64,000 bases of DNA, taken from the NCBI RefSeq assembly GCF_018760365.1, contig NZ_JAHIAB010000002.1, positions 372,001 to 436,000 on the forward strand. Reading direction: 5' to 3'. This DNA comes from Pseudooceanicola endophyticus. Lineage in GTDB: Bacteria > Pseudomonadota > Alphaproteobacteria > Rhodobacterales > Rhodobacteraceae. The notes beneath the pieces were generated by a model. The model was not told the DNA's origin. It searched no databases and saw only the letters and a program-made list of their open reading frames with translations. Every line of letters begins with the position of its first letter. Positions within the stretch are counted from its first letter, which is position 1. This document shows positions 10,551 to 19,372 of this stretch, in pieces. The translations under genes and the position numbers were made by a program.

Positions 10551-11168
10551 TCAGAAGGCGGCGGTCAGCTTTGCCAGTGCGGCCACCGGATCCTCGGCGC
10601 GCCAGATTTCCTCGCCGATGCCGAAGAAATCGGTGACGGGAGAAAGTTTCGCGATGGTCTCGATGTCCAGCCCGCCCTCGGCGACCACCGGAACCTCGAT
10701 CATCTGCGACCACCATTCGAACAGCTCGAACGGGGCGACGGTGCCGTCGACCAGCGCGGTCTCGCTGGAGGGGCCGAAGCAGACGTAATCGCTGCCCGCT
10801 TCGCCCGCGCTCATGCCGTCATGGCGCGAGGTGCCGCAGAAGGCGCCGACGATGGCATCGTTGCCAAGCGCCTTGCGGGCCTTGCGCACAGAGCGCGAGC
10901 CGTCCTCCAGATGCACCCCGTCCAGACCCAGCCGTTCGGCCAGCAGGATGTGGCGTTCGATCACCAGCGCCACGTCGCGCGGCTCGCTCACTTCGCGCAG
11001 CATGTCGGCGGCCCGGCACAGCCGGTCCTCGTCATGGGTGGCAAGCGCCAGCCGCACGCAGGCGATCTCCTGGGAATCCAGCACCCGGGCCAGCTGCTCG
11101 GGGAATTCCATCAGGTCGAATTCCGGCGGCGAGATCAGGTAGATCTGGGGCTTTTCGTCCTGAGACAT
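10551..11168 (-). CDS. Thiamine phosphate synthase (ThiE)-like protein
   Basis: A 205-residue TIM-barrel protein. It begins QIYLISPPEF, has IERHILLAERLGLDGVHLED (in true ThiE, ND...A...GVHLGQ), IVGAFCGTSRHDGMSAGEAGSDYVCFGP (ThiE: SxHxxxEAxxAxADYIGxGP) and VPVVAEGGLD. The phosphate and thiazole-binding loops are altered (GVHLED instead of GVHLGQED). No other thi gene is adjacent, so it may be a ThiE paralog acting on another substrate. It is divergent from trmJ and separated from it by about 210 bases containing a dispersed repeat. Confidence 0.75.
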   Translation of the reverse strand: MSQDEKPQIYLISPPEFDLMEFPEQLARVLDSQEIACVRLALATHDEDRLCRAADMLREVSEPRDVALVIERHILLAERLGLDGVHLEDGSRSVRKARKALGNDAIVGAFCGTSRHDGMSAGEAGSDYVCFGPSSETALVDGTVAPFELFEWWSQMIEVPVVAEGGLDIETIAKLSPVTDFFGIGEEIWRAEDPVAALAKLTAAF

Positions 11169-11243
11169 GTCAGATCCTCTTGAAAGTTCGCGCCGCTATA
11201 CCGCGCCCCCCGGACAGAGGCAAAGGGATTGCACCGAAACTCC

Positions 11244-11268
11244 CTTCATCTTTCCCCAAATATGCATG
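11244..11268 (-). repeat. Rhodobacterales-type intergenic repeat, partial copy E
   Basis: Read on the minus strand: CATGCATATTTGGGGAAAGATGAAG. It has the ATATTT-GGGG-AAAGATGAAG core of copies B and C without the upstream hairpin. It lies in the divergent gap between the ThiE-like gene and trmJ. Confidence 0.45.
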
Positions 11269-11381
11269 TCGCCAGCCCGCAACGCACGCCCACGCAGATA
11301 TGATGCGACGTGGCTTGCCACACGCCCTCGACACCCCTTGCGCACCCGGCTAGACGAGGGCCAAGCAGAGAAAGGAACCCC

Positions 11382-12116
11382 ATGTCGCAGCCCGTTTTCG
11401 TCCTCGTCCGTCCCCAGATGGGAGAGAATATCGGAGGCGCCGCCCGCGCGATGTGGAATTTCGGCCTCGACCGGATGCGCATCGTCGATCCCCGGGATGG
11501 CTGGCCGAACCCGCGCGCCGTGGCGCTGGCCTCGGGTGCCGGGCGCCTGCTGGACGAGGCGCAGCTGACCGAGACCACCGATGACGCGATCGGCGACTGC
11601 ACCTATGTCTTCGCCACCACCGCGCGTGCCCGTGGCCTCACCAAGCCCGTGGTCACCCCCGAGCGCGCCATGGAAATCGCGCGCGAAAAGATCCAGGGCG
11701 GTGAAAAGGTTGCCGTGCTGTTCGGCCCCGAACGCGCGGGTCTTGAAAACGACGACATCGCGCGCGCCAATGCCATCATCAACGTGCCGGTGAACCCCGA
11801 GTTCGCCTCGCTCAACCTTGCGCAATGCGTGCTGCTGACGGCCTATGAATGGCGCCGCCAGGCCGGCGATGTCGAGGCCGAGCGCACCGAGCTTGCCGGC
11901 GCCGACTGGGCCTCCAACGTCGAGATCCAGAAGCTCTCGGAGCATTATGAATCCCGCCTCGACGAGGCCGGTTTCTTCTTCCCCGAGACCAAGGCCGAGG
12001 GCATGAAGATCGTGCTGCGCAACCTCTGGAGCCGGATGCCGCTGACGCGTTCGGACGTGCAGATGCTGCATGGCATCCTGCGCCAGATGGTGCGCTGGAA
12101 GGAACGCGGCGAGTAA
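11382..12116 (+). CDS. trmJ: tRNA (cytidine/uridine-2'-O-)-methyltransferase TrmJ
   Basis: About 244 residues from ATG 11382, which follows AGAAAGGAA. It is a SPOUT-class enzyme that methylates the 2'-hydroxyl of tRNA position 32. Motif 1 is FVLVRPQMGENIGGAARAMWNFG, with the NIGxxARxxxNFG signature. The knotted SAM-binding end has VLFGPERAGLENDDIARANAIINVPVNPEFASLNLAQCV. The longer frame to 11310 has no sensible ribosome binding site. The next gene, ctaA, starts 50 bases later in the same direction. Confidence 0.92.
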   Translation: MSQPVFVLVRPQMGENIGGAARAMWNFGLDRMRIVDPRDGWPNPRAVALASGAGRLLDEAQLTETTDDAIGDCTYVFATTARARGLTKPVVTPERAMEIAREKIQGGEKVAVLFGPERAGLENDDIARANAIINVPVNPEFASLNLAQCVLLTAYEWRRQAGDVEAERTELAGADWASNVEIQKLSEHYESRLDEAGFFFPETKAEGMKIVLRNLWSRMPLTRSDVQMLHGILRQMVRWKERGE

Positions 12117-12166
12117 GCCCGAATTCATCTCCGGGCAGCCCCCTGTCCGGGCCGAAGGAGACTGGT

Positions 12167-13300
12167 ATGAGCCAGAAGAGAAGCATTTTCGAAGACGTCT
12201 CGGAGACGCAGAAGCCCGAGATCCGCACCGGCGCCATCGACGGCGCGCGGCGCGGTTCGCGGCGGGCGGTCCGGATCTGGATGGCGCTGCTGTTCCTCAT
12301 GGTGGTGGCGATGATCGCGCTTGGCGGGCTGACGCGCCTGACCGACTCGGGGCTGTCGATCACCCAGTGGAAGCCGCTTTCCGGGGCGCTGCCGCCGATG
12401 GGCCAGGCGGCCTGGCAGCACGAATTCGACCTCTACAAGCAGATCCCGCAGTTCACCGAGCAGAACAGCTGGATGCAGCTGTCGGACTTCAAGCAGATCT
12501 ACTGGTGGGAATGGAGCCACCGCAACCTTGGCCGCGCCATCGGGCTGGTCTGGGCGCTTGGCTTCTTCGGCTTCTGGGCGCTTGGCAAGATCCCGCAGGG
12601 CTGGAAGGGCCGCTGCTTCGGCATCGGCGTCCTGGGCGCCGTGCAGGGCGCCGTCGGCTGGTGGATGGTCTCCTCGGGACTGGGCGGCGACATGCTGCGG
12701 GTCGCCTCCTATCGCCTGGCGATCCACCTGGGCGTGGCCTTCACTATCCTCGGATTCATCGCCTGGTTCGTCTACGCTCTTGGCCGCGAGGAACGCGACC
12801 TGATGCAGGCCCGCCGCGCGCGCGAGAAAAAGCTGTTCGGCATGTCCACCGGCTGGATGCACATGCTGTTCCTGCAGGTGCTGCTGGGCGCGCTGACCGC
12901 CGGCATCGACGCGGGCCGCTCCTTCACCGACTGGCCGCTGATGGGCGGGCAATTCTTCCCGCCCTATGCCTTCGACATTCAGCCGATCTGGCACAACTTC
13001 CTGGAAAACCCCGGTCTTGTGCAGTTCATCCACCGCTGCTTCGGCTATCTGGTGTTCATCTACGGGACCGTCTGCTTCCTCAAGGGCAACCGTTCGCCCA
13101 ATGCGGCGACGCGCCGGGCCTTCATGATTGCCTGGATTTCCATGCTGGTGCAGGTTCTGCTGGGCATCACCACGGTCATGACGGCGGCCATGGTGCATGT
13201 CGCCATCACGCACCAGCTCGTCGCGGTCCTGACCTTCGTGCTGATCATCCGGGCCCGCTTCATGGCGGCCTATCCCGTCGTCAGCGGCATCCGGGGGTAA
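12167..13300 (+). CDS. ctaA: Heme A synthase
   Basis: A 377-residue integral membrane protein of the COX15/CtaA family (type 2, as in alphaproteobacteria and mitochondria) that oxidises heme O to heme A for aa3 oxidase. Eight hydrophobic segments are visible, with IALGGLTRLTDSGLSITQWKP after the first and EWSHRNLGRAIG with a heme-ligand His near residue 125. LRVASYRLAIHLGVAFTI, FIHRCFGYL and VAITHQLVAVL supply further conserved His residues in paired four-helix bundles. Other cta genes are not adjacent. The carboxypeptidase gene follows after four bases. Confidence 0.95.
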   Translation: MSQKRSIFEDVSETQKPEIRTGAIDGARRGSRRAVRIWMALLFLMVVAMIALGGLTRLTDSGLSITQWKPLSGALPPMGQAAWQHEFDLYKQIPQFTEQNSWMQLSDFKQIYWWEWSHRNLGRAIGLVWALGFFGFWALGKIPQGWKGRCFGIGVLGAVQGAVGWWMVSSGLGGDMLRVASYRLAIHLGVAFTILGFIAWFVYALGREERDLMQARRAREKKLFGMSTGWMHMLFLQVLLGALTAGIDAGRSFTDWPLMGGQFFPPYAFDIQPIWHNFLENPGLVQFIHRCFGYLVFIYGTVCFLKGNRSPNAATRRAFMIAWISMLVQVLLGITTVMTAAMVHVAITHQLVAVLTFVLIIRARFMAAYPVVSGIRG

Positions 13301-13304
13301 CACC

Positions 13305-14780
13305 ATGCAGGCACTGAACGATCTTCTGGCCTTCCAGAAGGACACCGAGGCGCTGGCGCAGGTCTCCGGGCGCCTGAGCTGGGATCAGGAAACCATGATG
13401 CCGCGCGGCGCCGGGCACCAGCGTGGCGAGGAAACCGCGGCGCTGGAAAGCGTGCTGCACGCCCGGCGCACCGATCCGCGCCTGGGCGATTGGCTGGCCG
13501 CCTGCGAGGGTCAGGAGATGTCGCAGGCCGATGCCGCCAAGCTGCGGCTGATCCGGCGCAGCTACGAGCGGTCGGTCAAGATCCCCGAGCGGCTGGCGGT
13601 GGAACTGGCGCGCGTGACCTCGCTTGCGCAGGGCCAATGGGCCGAGGCGCGCGAAAAGGACGATTTCGCCGCCTTCGCCCCGGTGCTGTCGCGGGTCATC
13701 GCGCTGCGTCAGGAAGAGGGCGCGGCGCTGGCGGGCGAGGGCACGCCCTATGATGCGCTGATCGCCGATTACGAACCCGGCACCACCGCGGCCGAGCTGG
13801 GCGCGATCTTCGACGCGATGCGGCCCCGGCTGGTCGATCTGCGCGCCCGCGTGCTTGAGAAACCCGCGCCCAAGGGGGCCGAGGGCAGCTTCGACGAAGC
13901 CGCCCAGATGGCGCTCACGCGGGAGATCGCACTGGCCTTCGGCTATGACCTGAACCGGGGGCGGATCGACAAGGCGGTGCACCCGTTCTCGTCGGGGTCG
14001 GGCGATGATGTGCGCATCACCACCCGCACCAACCCCGAGGATCCGTTCAACAGCCTCTATTCGACGATCCACGAGACCGGCCATGCCTGCTACGAGCAGA
14101 ACATCGACCGGTCCTATGCGCTCAGCCCGCTGGGTCAGGGCGTCTCGATGGGGGTGCATGAAAGCCAGAGCCGGATCTACGAGAACCAGCTGGGCCGTTC
14201 GCGCGCCTTCACCGGCTGGCTGTTCGACAGGTTCCGCAGGGCCTATGGCGATTTCGGCATCGACACGCCCGAGGCCTTCTACGCGGCGGTGAACCGCGTC
14301 CAGAAGGATTTCATCCGCACCGAGGCGGATGAGCTTCAGTACAACCTCCACATCATGTTGCGCTTTGATCTTGAGCAGCAACTGATTGGCGGAACGCTGC
14401 AAGTCGGCGATCTGGAAGAGGCCTGGAACACCCGGTTCGCGGCCGATTTCGGCTATGCGGTGCCCAAGCCCTCTCTGGGATGCCTGCAGGATGTGCACTG
14501 GTCGCTGGGGCTGTTCGGCTATTTCCCGACCTATGCCCTGGGCAATGTCTATGCCGGCTGCCTGCACGAAGCGCTGCGCGCGGATCTGCCGGATCTGGAT
14601 GCCAGCCTGGCGCAGGGGATCACCACGCCGGCGACCGACTGGCTGCGCGACAACCTGCAACGCCACGGCGGGCTGCGCGAGCCGCGCGACACCATCACCC
14701 ATGCCTGCGGCAAGGCCCCGGACGCGGAGCCGCTGCTGCGCTACATCGAGACCAAGTTCAGCGAGATCTACTACCTGTAA
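13305..14780 (+). CDS. M32-family metallocarboxypeptidase (carboxypeptidase Taq)
   Basis: A 491-residue zinc carboxypeptidase of peptidase family M32. The zinc signature is IHETGHACYEQ (HEXXH, near residue 260) with the downstream HESQSR motif that provides the third ligand and is specific to M32. RTEADELQYNLHIMLRFDLEQQL and the C-terminal GLRxPxDTI stretch are also conserved. It removes C-terminal residues from peptides in the cytoplasm; no signal peptide is seen. Its ATG at 13305 is four bases after the ctaA stop, so it is likely co-transcribed with it. Terminator at 14803. Confidence 0.93.
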   Translation: MQALNDLLAFQKDTEALAQVSGRLSWDQETMMPRGAGHQRGEETAALESVLHARRTDPRLGDWLAACEGQEMSQADAAKLRLIRRSYERSVKIPERLAVELARVTSLAQGQWAEAREKDDFAAFAPVLSRVIALRQEEGAALAGEGTPYDALIADYEPGTTAAELGAIFDAMRPRLVDLRARVLEKPAPKGAEGSFDEAAQMALTREIALAFGYDLNRGRIDKAVHPFSSGSGDDVRITTRTNPEDPFNSLYSTIHETGHACYEQNIDRSYALSPLGQGVSMGVHESQSRIYENQLGRSRAFTGWLFDRFRRAYGDFGIDTPEAFYAAVNRVQKDFIRTEADELQYNLHIMLRFDLEQQLIGGTLQVGDLEEAWNTRFAADFGYAVPKPSLGCLQDVHWSLGLFGYFPTYALGNVYAGCLHEALRADLPDLDASLAQGITTPATDWLRDNLQRHGGLREPRDTITHACGKAPDAEPLLRYIETKFSEIYYL

Positions 14781-14802
14781 GGTCTTCACGCAGAACCTGA
14801 GC

Positions 14803-14826
14803 ATGGCCCCGCAAGGGGCCATTTTC
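14803..14826 (+). terminator. Intrinsic terminator after the M32 peptidase
   Basis: ATGGCCCC and GGGGCCAT enclose a GCAA loop, followed by TTTCATTT. It is a perfect 8-bp stem 23 bases past the stop codon. Confidence 0.8.
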
Positions 14827-14841
14827 ATTTGCGGATCTGGC

Positions 14842-14875
14842 AAAAAAATTGGGCCGGCTGTTCGGGCCGGCCCAA
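14842..14875 (-). terminator. Strong intrinsic terminator of the minus-strand orphan RNA
   Basis: TTGGGCCGGC (14849-14858) pairs perfectly with GCCGGCCCAA (14866-14875) around a seven-base loop. On the minus strand it is followed by AATTTTTTTG. It faces the + strand terminator at 14803 and ends transcription coming from 15,050. Confidence 0.85.
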
Positions 14876-14930
14876 GTGAAGGGATTGACGGGGTAGAAGC
14901 GTCAAGCCTTGTTAGAAAGATCTCTACGGC

Positions 14931-14957
14931 TCAGAAGAACCGCTGCTGAACGGGCAT
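14931..14957 (-). CDS. 8-codon mini-ORF with strong Shine-Dalgarno
   Basis: ATG at 14957-14955 opens a frame of eight codons ending at TGA (14933-14931); the peptide reads MPVQQRFF. A near-perfect Shine-Dalgarno AGGAGGG (14973-14967) lies nine bases before the ATG, much better than most host genes here. The ORF is inside the loop of a long helix in the candidate RNA. It looks like a leader peptide, but there is no in-line gene after the terminator. Translation is inferred from spacing alone. Confidence 0.4.
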   Translation of the reverse strand: MPVQQRFF

Positions 14958-15054
14958 CTATAGAGACCCTCCTAGGGACACGCTGACCTTCGCCTCTGCG
15001 AAGGAAATCCGGTCGCTGGAAACCTGGGTGCAACTTCAATTAGTCACAGGGATT

Positions 15055-15082
15055 AGTTTAACCATTCTGATCCCAGAAACAA
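15055..15082 (-). promoter_or_regulatory. Putative promoter of the orphan small RNA
   Basis: Minus-strand TTGTTT (15082-15077) and TAAACT (15060-15055) with a 16-base spacer. The surrounding DNA is AT-richer than its neighbours. It predicts a start near 15,048. Confidence 0.45.
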
Positions 15083-15205
15083 ACAGGAATTCTGCCGGCC
15101 CGACCGTCATAAGCCTGTCTGCACTTGCATATTTCGTTTCAGACAATGGCGCCTGTGCGAAAAAGGACATGCCGGATCGCACAGGCACGCGGCACCCTCG
15201 GCGGC

Positions 15206-16045
15206 TCAGAGCCCCTCGATGCCGTTGAACTGCTCGGCGATCCAGTCGGCGACCAGCTGCAGCAGCGGGTCCTTGCGACGGGTTTCGTGGAAGCAGAGGT
15301 AGAGAGGCGTCTGGAGCGGTTCCGATTCGGGATCGAAGGGCACCAGGCGCGGATCCTGGGTTGCCGCGATCGTGGGCATCAGGCCGGGCAGGCGGGTGCC
15401 CTGCACGGTCGAGAGCACCTCGGTCAGGCTTTCGACGCGGATCACCGGATCGCGGCCGCCCAGAATGTTGCGGGCGTGCTGGGCGGGCGGATAGCGGTCG
15501 TGCTTGTTGTGCAGACCGATCCAGCCGGCGTCGCGCGGACTGTCCTCGTAGCAGTAGACATTGGTGTGGTACTTGCCGATGTAGCGCACCACGAGGCGTC
15601 CCTGCTGGGGCCGCGCCGCCGAGACGAACAGGTCGTTGTCGCCAAGCGCATCCTGGTAGAACTGACCGGTGAAGGTAATTTCAAGCCCGGGGTTGCTGGC
15701 AAGGAACTGGCGCAGTCCCGGGAAAAGGACGAAACTGGCAATCGAGGGAGGGCAGCCGATATTGATGTGACCGGTGACGTGGTCGGGCGCCTGATCGCGC
15801 GCGTTCAGGTAGCTCTCGATTTCATTCTCGAAGGCGGTAATGCTTTCGATCAGATCGGTGATCGCCTCGTTGGCGGTCCATCCCTGGGGGGTCTTCAGAA
15901 AAAGATCAAATCCCAGGGTCTCTGACAGGCGCGCCAGACGCCGGGAGACGGTTGCCGGATTGGTATCCAGCAACCGCGCCGCCGCGCTCATCGAGCCTGT
16001 CTTGTGCACCGCAACGAGGTAGCGCAGGTCGTCCCAATTCTTCAC
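15206..16045 (-). CDS. LysR-family transcriptional regulator
   Basis: A 279-residue regulator. The N-terminal winged helix-turn-helix is clear: LRYLVAVHKTGSMSAAARLLDTNPATVSRRLARLSETLG over residues 7-45. A linker helix follows and then a periplasmic-binding-like effector domain from about residue 90 (GHINIGCPPSIASFVLFPGLRQF). Ligand and targets are unknown. It starts 28 bases after the gyrA stop on the same strand, so it could be partly co-transcribed with gyrA; no divergent target gene is next to it, unlike the usual LysR arrangement. Confidence 0.88.
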   Translation of the reverse strand: MKNWDDLRYLVAVHKTGSMSAAARLLDTNPATVSRRLARLSETLGFDLFLKTPQGWTANEAITDLIESITAFENEIESYLNARDQAPDHVTGHINIGCPPSIASFVLFPGLRQFLASNPGLEITFTGQFYQDALGDNDLFVSAARPQQGRLVVRYIGKYHTNVYCYEDSPRDAGWIGLHNKHDRYPPAQHARNILGGRDPVIRVESLTEVLSTVQGTRLPGLMPTIAATQDPRLVPFDPESEPLQTPLYLCFHETRRKDPLLQLVADWIAEQFNGIEGL

Positions 16046-16073
16046 GTCTATTCTTCCTCAAGTGCCCGCCGGA

Positions 16074-18812
16074 TCAATCCTCGGCGGGGCCTGCATTTTC
16101 CTCATCATCGCCCTGGTCGACGATGCGGGCAACAGAAACAACGTGCTCATCCTTGCCGGTATTGAACACGCGCACACCGCCTGCGCTGCGCGAGCGGAAC
16201 GAGATCCCGTCGACCGGCACCCGGATCGACTGACCGCGCGAGGTGGCCAGCATGATCTGGTCGTCCATCTCGACCGGGAAGGCGGTGATGATCGGGCCCG
16301 AACGCATGGATTTCTCCCATGCGGTCACGCCCTGACCACCACGGCCGCGCACCGGATAGTCGTGCGAAGAGCTGATATGGCCATGGCCGCCGTCGGTGAT
16401 GGTCAGGATCAGCGTTTCCGCCGCAGACATCTCGGCATAGCGTTCCTGGCTCAGCGGCATGTCGGCATTGCCTTCTTCGTCCTCGGTCGCCTCGGTATCG
16501 CCGGCCATGGCACGACGCATCTTGAGGTAGGAGGCACGCTCGTCGCTTTCGGCGAGGAAGTGCGGCAGCACGAACATCGAGGCGACTTCATCGTTCTCGG
16601 CCAGCTTCACGCCGCGTACACCCGTCGAGTTGCGCGAGTTGAAGACGCGGACGTCCTCGGAGCGGAAGCGGATGGCCCGACCCGAGCGGGTGAACAGCAT
16701 CACGTCGTCCTCGGGGCCGCAGATGCGGGCGTTGATCAGGCGCATCCCCTCGGCTTCGCCCTCGAACTTCATCGCGATCTTGCCGTTGCGCATGACGTTG
16801 GTGAAGTCCGACAGCGCGTTGCGGCGCACGGTGCCGGCGGAGGTCGCGAAGACGATCTGCAGATCGCCCCAGTCTTCCTCGGCCCGGTCGACCGGCATGA
16901 TCGCGGCGATGGAGACCCCGGTCGGGATGGGCAGGATGTTGACGATCGCCTTGCCCTTCGAGGTCCGGCCACCGGCGGGAAGACGCCAGGTCTTCAGCTT
17001 GTAGACCATGCCCTCGGTGGTGAAGAACAGCAGCTGGGTATGGGTATTGGCGACGAAGAGGGTGGTGACGGCATCGTCATCCTTCATCGCACCGCCCGAC
17101 AGGCCCTTGCCGCCGCGCTTCTGGGCGCGGAAATCGGCCAGCGGCGTGCGCTTGATGTAGCCGCCAGCAGTCACGGTGACGACCATGTCCTCGCGCTCGA
17201 TCAGGTCCTCGTCTTCCATGTCGCCGGACCAGTCGGCGATCTCGGTGCGGCGCGGCACGGCGAACTGGTCGCGGATCTCGCGCAGCTCGTTCGAGATGAT
17301 CTCCATGATGCGCTCGCGCGAGCCGAGAATTTCGAGGTATTCGCGGATCTTGCCGGCCAGTTCCTGCAGCTCGTCGGTGACTTCCTTGACGCCGATCTGG
17401 GTCAGGCGCTGGAGGCGCAGTTCGAGGATCGCGCGGGCCTGGGCCTCGGAGAGGTTGTAGGTGCCGTCCTCGTTGATCGTGTGGGTCGGATCGTCGATCA
17501 GCTTGATGTATTCCAGGATCGAGCTTGCCGGCCAGCGGCGCGTCATCAGCTTTTCACGGGCATCCGCCGCATCGGCCGAGGCGCGGATGGTCGCGACGAT
17601 CTCGTCGACGTTCGAGACGGCAACCGCGAGGCCGCAGAGCAGGTGGGCCCGTTCGCGGGCCTTGCGCAGCAGGTAGGCGGTGCGGCGGGCAACGACATCC
17701 TCGCGGAAATCGACGAAGGCCGACAGGAAGCCGTACAGGGACAGGGTTTCCGGGCGTCCGCCGTTCAGCGCCAGCATGTTGCAGCCGAAGGTGGTCTGCA
17801 TCGGCGTGAAGCGGAACAGCTGGTTCAGCACGACATCGGGGGTGGCGTCGCGCTTGAGCTCGATCACCACGCGCACGCCGTCGCGGTCGGATTCGTCCTG
17901 CACATGGGCGATGCCCTCAAGACGTTTCTCGCGGACCTGCTCGGCGATCTTCTCGATCATCGCGGCCTTGTTCACCTGGTAGGGGATCTCGTCGATGATG
18001 ATCCCGTAGCGGTCCTTGCGCAGTTCCTCGATATGGGTCTTGGCGCGAAGGATGACGCTGCCGCGGCCTTCAAGATAGGCCTTGCGGGCGCCGGAACGGC
18101 CCAGGACGATGCCGCCGGTGGGGAAGTCGGGGCCGGGGATGTACTGGATCAGGTCCTCGGTCGAAAGGTCCGGGTTCTCGATCAGCGCCAGGGTGGCATC
18201 GCAGACCTCGCCCAGGTTGTGGGGCGGGATGTTGGTGGCCATGCCGACGGCGATGCCGCCGGCGCCGTTGACCAGCATGTTGGGGAACTTCGCGGGCAGA
18301 ACCGTGGGTTCGCGGTCCTTGCCGTCGTAGTTGTCCTGGAAGTCCACCGTGTCCTTGTCGATGTCGTCGAGAAGGTAGTTGGCGACCTTGTCCATCCGGA
18401 CTTCGGTGTAGCGGAAGGCCGCGGCCTTGTCGCCGTCCATCGAGCCGAAGTTGCCCTGACCATCCAGCAGCGGCAGCGACATGGAGAAGTCCTGCGCCAT
18501 CCGCACCAGCGCGTCGTAGATCGCCGCATCGCCGTGGGGGTGGTACTTACCCATGGTGTCCGCGACGGGGCGCGAGGACTTCCGGTAGGGCTTGTCGTGG
18601 GTGTTGCCGACCTCGTTCATGGCGAAGAGGATCCGCCGGTGCACAGGTTTTAGGCCGTCGCGCAGGTCGGGAATGGCCCGGCTGACGATGACCGACATGG
18701 CATAGTCGAGGTAGGAGGTCTTCATCTCCTCGGCGATGGAGACGGAGGGCACGGAAGGACCCGGTGCCGCTTTTTCGTCTTCGTTTTCAGGGGTTTCCGG
18801 AGTATCGGTCAC
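16074..18812 (-). CDS. gyrA: DNA gyrase subunit A
   Basis: A 912-residue type IIA topoisomerase A subunit that cuts and religates DNA to introduce negative supercoils with GyrB. The N-terminal breakage domain has [18 protein letters not shown] and the active-site Tyr in [10 protein letters not shown]. The GyrA box is [12 protein letters not shown] near residue 552, followed by the C-terminal beta-pinwheel repeats that wrap DNA. At the residue equal to E. coli Ser83 there is Ala (Ala96 here), while the Asp87 equivalent is kept (Asp100). A 24-residue acidic N-terminal extension is present. It has its own promoter at 18857-18886. Confidence 0.98.
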   Translation of the reverse strand: MTDTPETPENEDEKAAPGPSVPSVSIAEEMKTSYLDYAMSVIVSRAIPDLRDGLKPVHRRILFAMNEVGNTHDKPYRKSSRPVADTMGKYHPHGDAAIYDALVRMAQDFSMSLPLLDGQGNFGSMDGDKAAAFRYTEVRMDKVANYLLDDIDKDTVDFQDNYDGKDREPTVLPAKFPNMLVNGAGGIAVGMATNIPPHNLGEVCDATLALIENPDLSTEDLIQYIPGPDFPTGGIVLGRSGARKAYLEGRGSVILRAKTHIEELRKDRYGIIIDEIPYQVNKAAMIEKIAEQVREKRLEGIAHVQDESDRDGVRVVIELKRDATPDVVLNQLFRFTPMQTTFGCNMLALNGGRPETLSLYGFLSAFVDFREDVVARRTAYLLRKARERAHLLCGLAVAVSNVDEIVATIRASADAADAREKLMTRRWPASSILEYIKLIDDPTHTINEDGTYNLSEAQARAILELRLQRLTQIGVKEVTDELQELAGKIREYLEILGSRERIMEIISNELREIRDQFAVPRRTEIADWSGDMEDEDLIEREDMVVTVTAGGYIKRTPLADFRAQKRGGKGLSGGAMKDDDAVTTLFVANTHTQLLFFTTEGMVYKLKTWRLPAGGRTSKGKAIVNILPIPTGVSIAAIMPVDRAEEDWGDLQIVFATSAGTVRRNALSDFTNVMRNGKIAMKFEGEAEGMRLINARICGPEDDVMLFTRSGRAIRFRSEDVRVFNSRNSTGVRGVKLAENDEVASMFVLPHFLAESDERASYLKMRRAMAGDTEATEDEEGNADMPLSQERYAEMSAAETLILTITDGGHGHISSSHDYPVRGRGGQGVTAWEKSMRSGPIITAFPVEMDDQIMLATSRGQSIRVPVDGISFRSRSAGGVRVFNTGKDEHVVSVARIVDQGDDEENAGPAED

Positions 18813-18856
18813 GAGGTTCGCCTGTCTGGTCGGATCTTCTACATCTTGTTGGGCAG

Positions 18857-18886
18857 ACTATAGCACCGGGCTTATCTTGGGTGCAA
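18857..18886 (-). promoter_or_regulatory. Putative gyrA promoter
   Basis: Minus-strand TTGCAC (18886-18881) and TATAGT (18862-18857) with an 18-base spacer, about 45 bases before the gyrA start. It is the best sigma70-like pair in this divergent gap with usg. Confidence 0.55.
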
Positions 18887-19006
18887 TCCTTGCGCCTGCC
18901 TGCCGTTGGCAGCCAGAGGGATTGGCTGCCAACATACTGTTTTCGTTGAAAAGTAATCCCTTCATGCCAAGCTTCGAAGAGTGTCCGGCAAATTCGGAGG
19001 GATCGA

Positions 19007-19270
19007 ATGACGGAAACCGAGCTTCTGCTGAAGGGATACGGGCTGACGACGGCGGAGTTCTTCTACCGCATGCCCGACCATCGCCATGTCCTCAACAGCT
19101 TCCTGTGGCAGGATTACGACCTGGCGCCGGACCATCCGCGGCTGTTCCGCTTCATCGCCTTCTGGCAGAGCGAGATCGAGGGGCCGCTGCATTCCGTGCG
19201 CTTCGCCCATCGCCGCAAGCTGGCCAGCGGAGAGTGGCGCCAGGTCGTGGGAGAGTTTCGCTACCACTGA
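19007..19270 (+). CDS. Usg family protein
   Basis: An 87-residue protein with ATG at 19007 behind GGAGGG. The sequence LLLKGYGLTTAEFFYRMPDHRHVLNSFLWQDYDLAPDHPRLF is the conserved core of the small alphaproteobacterial Usg proteins, sometimes annotated as trpF-linked or 'tryptophan synthase beta-like' for historical gene-order reasons only. Its length is complete for the family and its function is unknown. It is divergent from gyrA and followed by a dispersed repeat at 19293. Confidence 0.88.
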   Translation: MTETELLLKGYGLTTAEFFYRMPDHRHVLNSFLWQDYDLAPDHPRLFRFIAFWQSEIEGPLHSVRFAHRRKLASGEWRQVVGEFRYH

Positions 19271-19292
19271 GGCCGCGCGCCCGGGGGCGGAA

Positions 19293-19344
19293 ACCGGCCC
19301 TTGCGGGCCGGTGCCTCCGGCGGAGGTATTTTCGACAAGAAAAT
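19293..19344 (+). repeat. Rhodobacterales-type intergenic repeat, copy D
   Basis: CCGGCCC/GGGCCGG hairpin followed by CCTCCGGCGGAGGTATTTTC and GACAAGAAAATG. It shares the TCCGGCGGnnnTATTT core with copies at 25242, 27909 and 36704. It lies between the convergent usg and SYLF genes. Confidence 0.55.
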
Positions 19345-19372
19345 GCCAGGGCGCGCGCACCGGGCCCGGAGG

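Larger units (their letters stand above)
14842..15048 (-). ncRNA. Candidate structured small RNA of about 205 nt
   Basis: A complete minus-strand transcription unit with no normal gene in it: a promoter-like TTGTTT-N16-TAAACT (15082-15055), a run of local hairpins, and a strong terminator (14842-14875). Visible hairpins: CCTTCGC/GCGAAGG with a CTCT loop (14987-15004); a nine-pair helix between GGTCTCTAT and GTAGAGATC that encloses an 8-codon ORF; and TTGACG/CGTCAA near 14885-14905. It lies 3' of the LysR gene in the same direction. It could be a trans-acting sRNA, an attenuator-like leader with nothing downstream, or a micropeptide mRNA. I could not match it to 6S, 4.5S or tmRNA. Confidence 0.5.

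Noticed and set aside
14842-15048. 6S, 4.5S (SRP) or tmRNA identity for the orphan RNA
   Set aside because: No GGAAGC-type SRP tip, no single long central bubble as in 6S, and no tRNA-like ends.
16062-18653. 863-residue plus-strand ORF opposite gyrA
   Set aside because: Exact antisense shadow of gyrA with His/Asp/Val-rich composition.
19007-19270. Usg as a tryptophan synthesis enzyme
   Set aside because: The label derives from historical gene order; the 87-residue protein has no enzyme motif.
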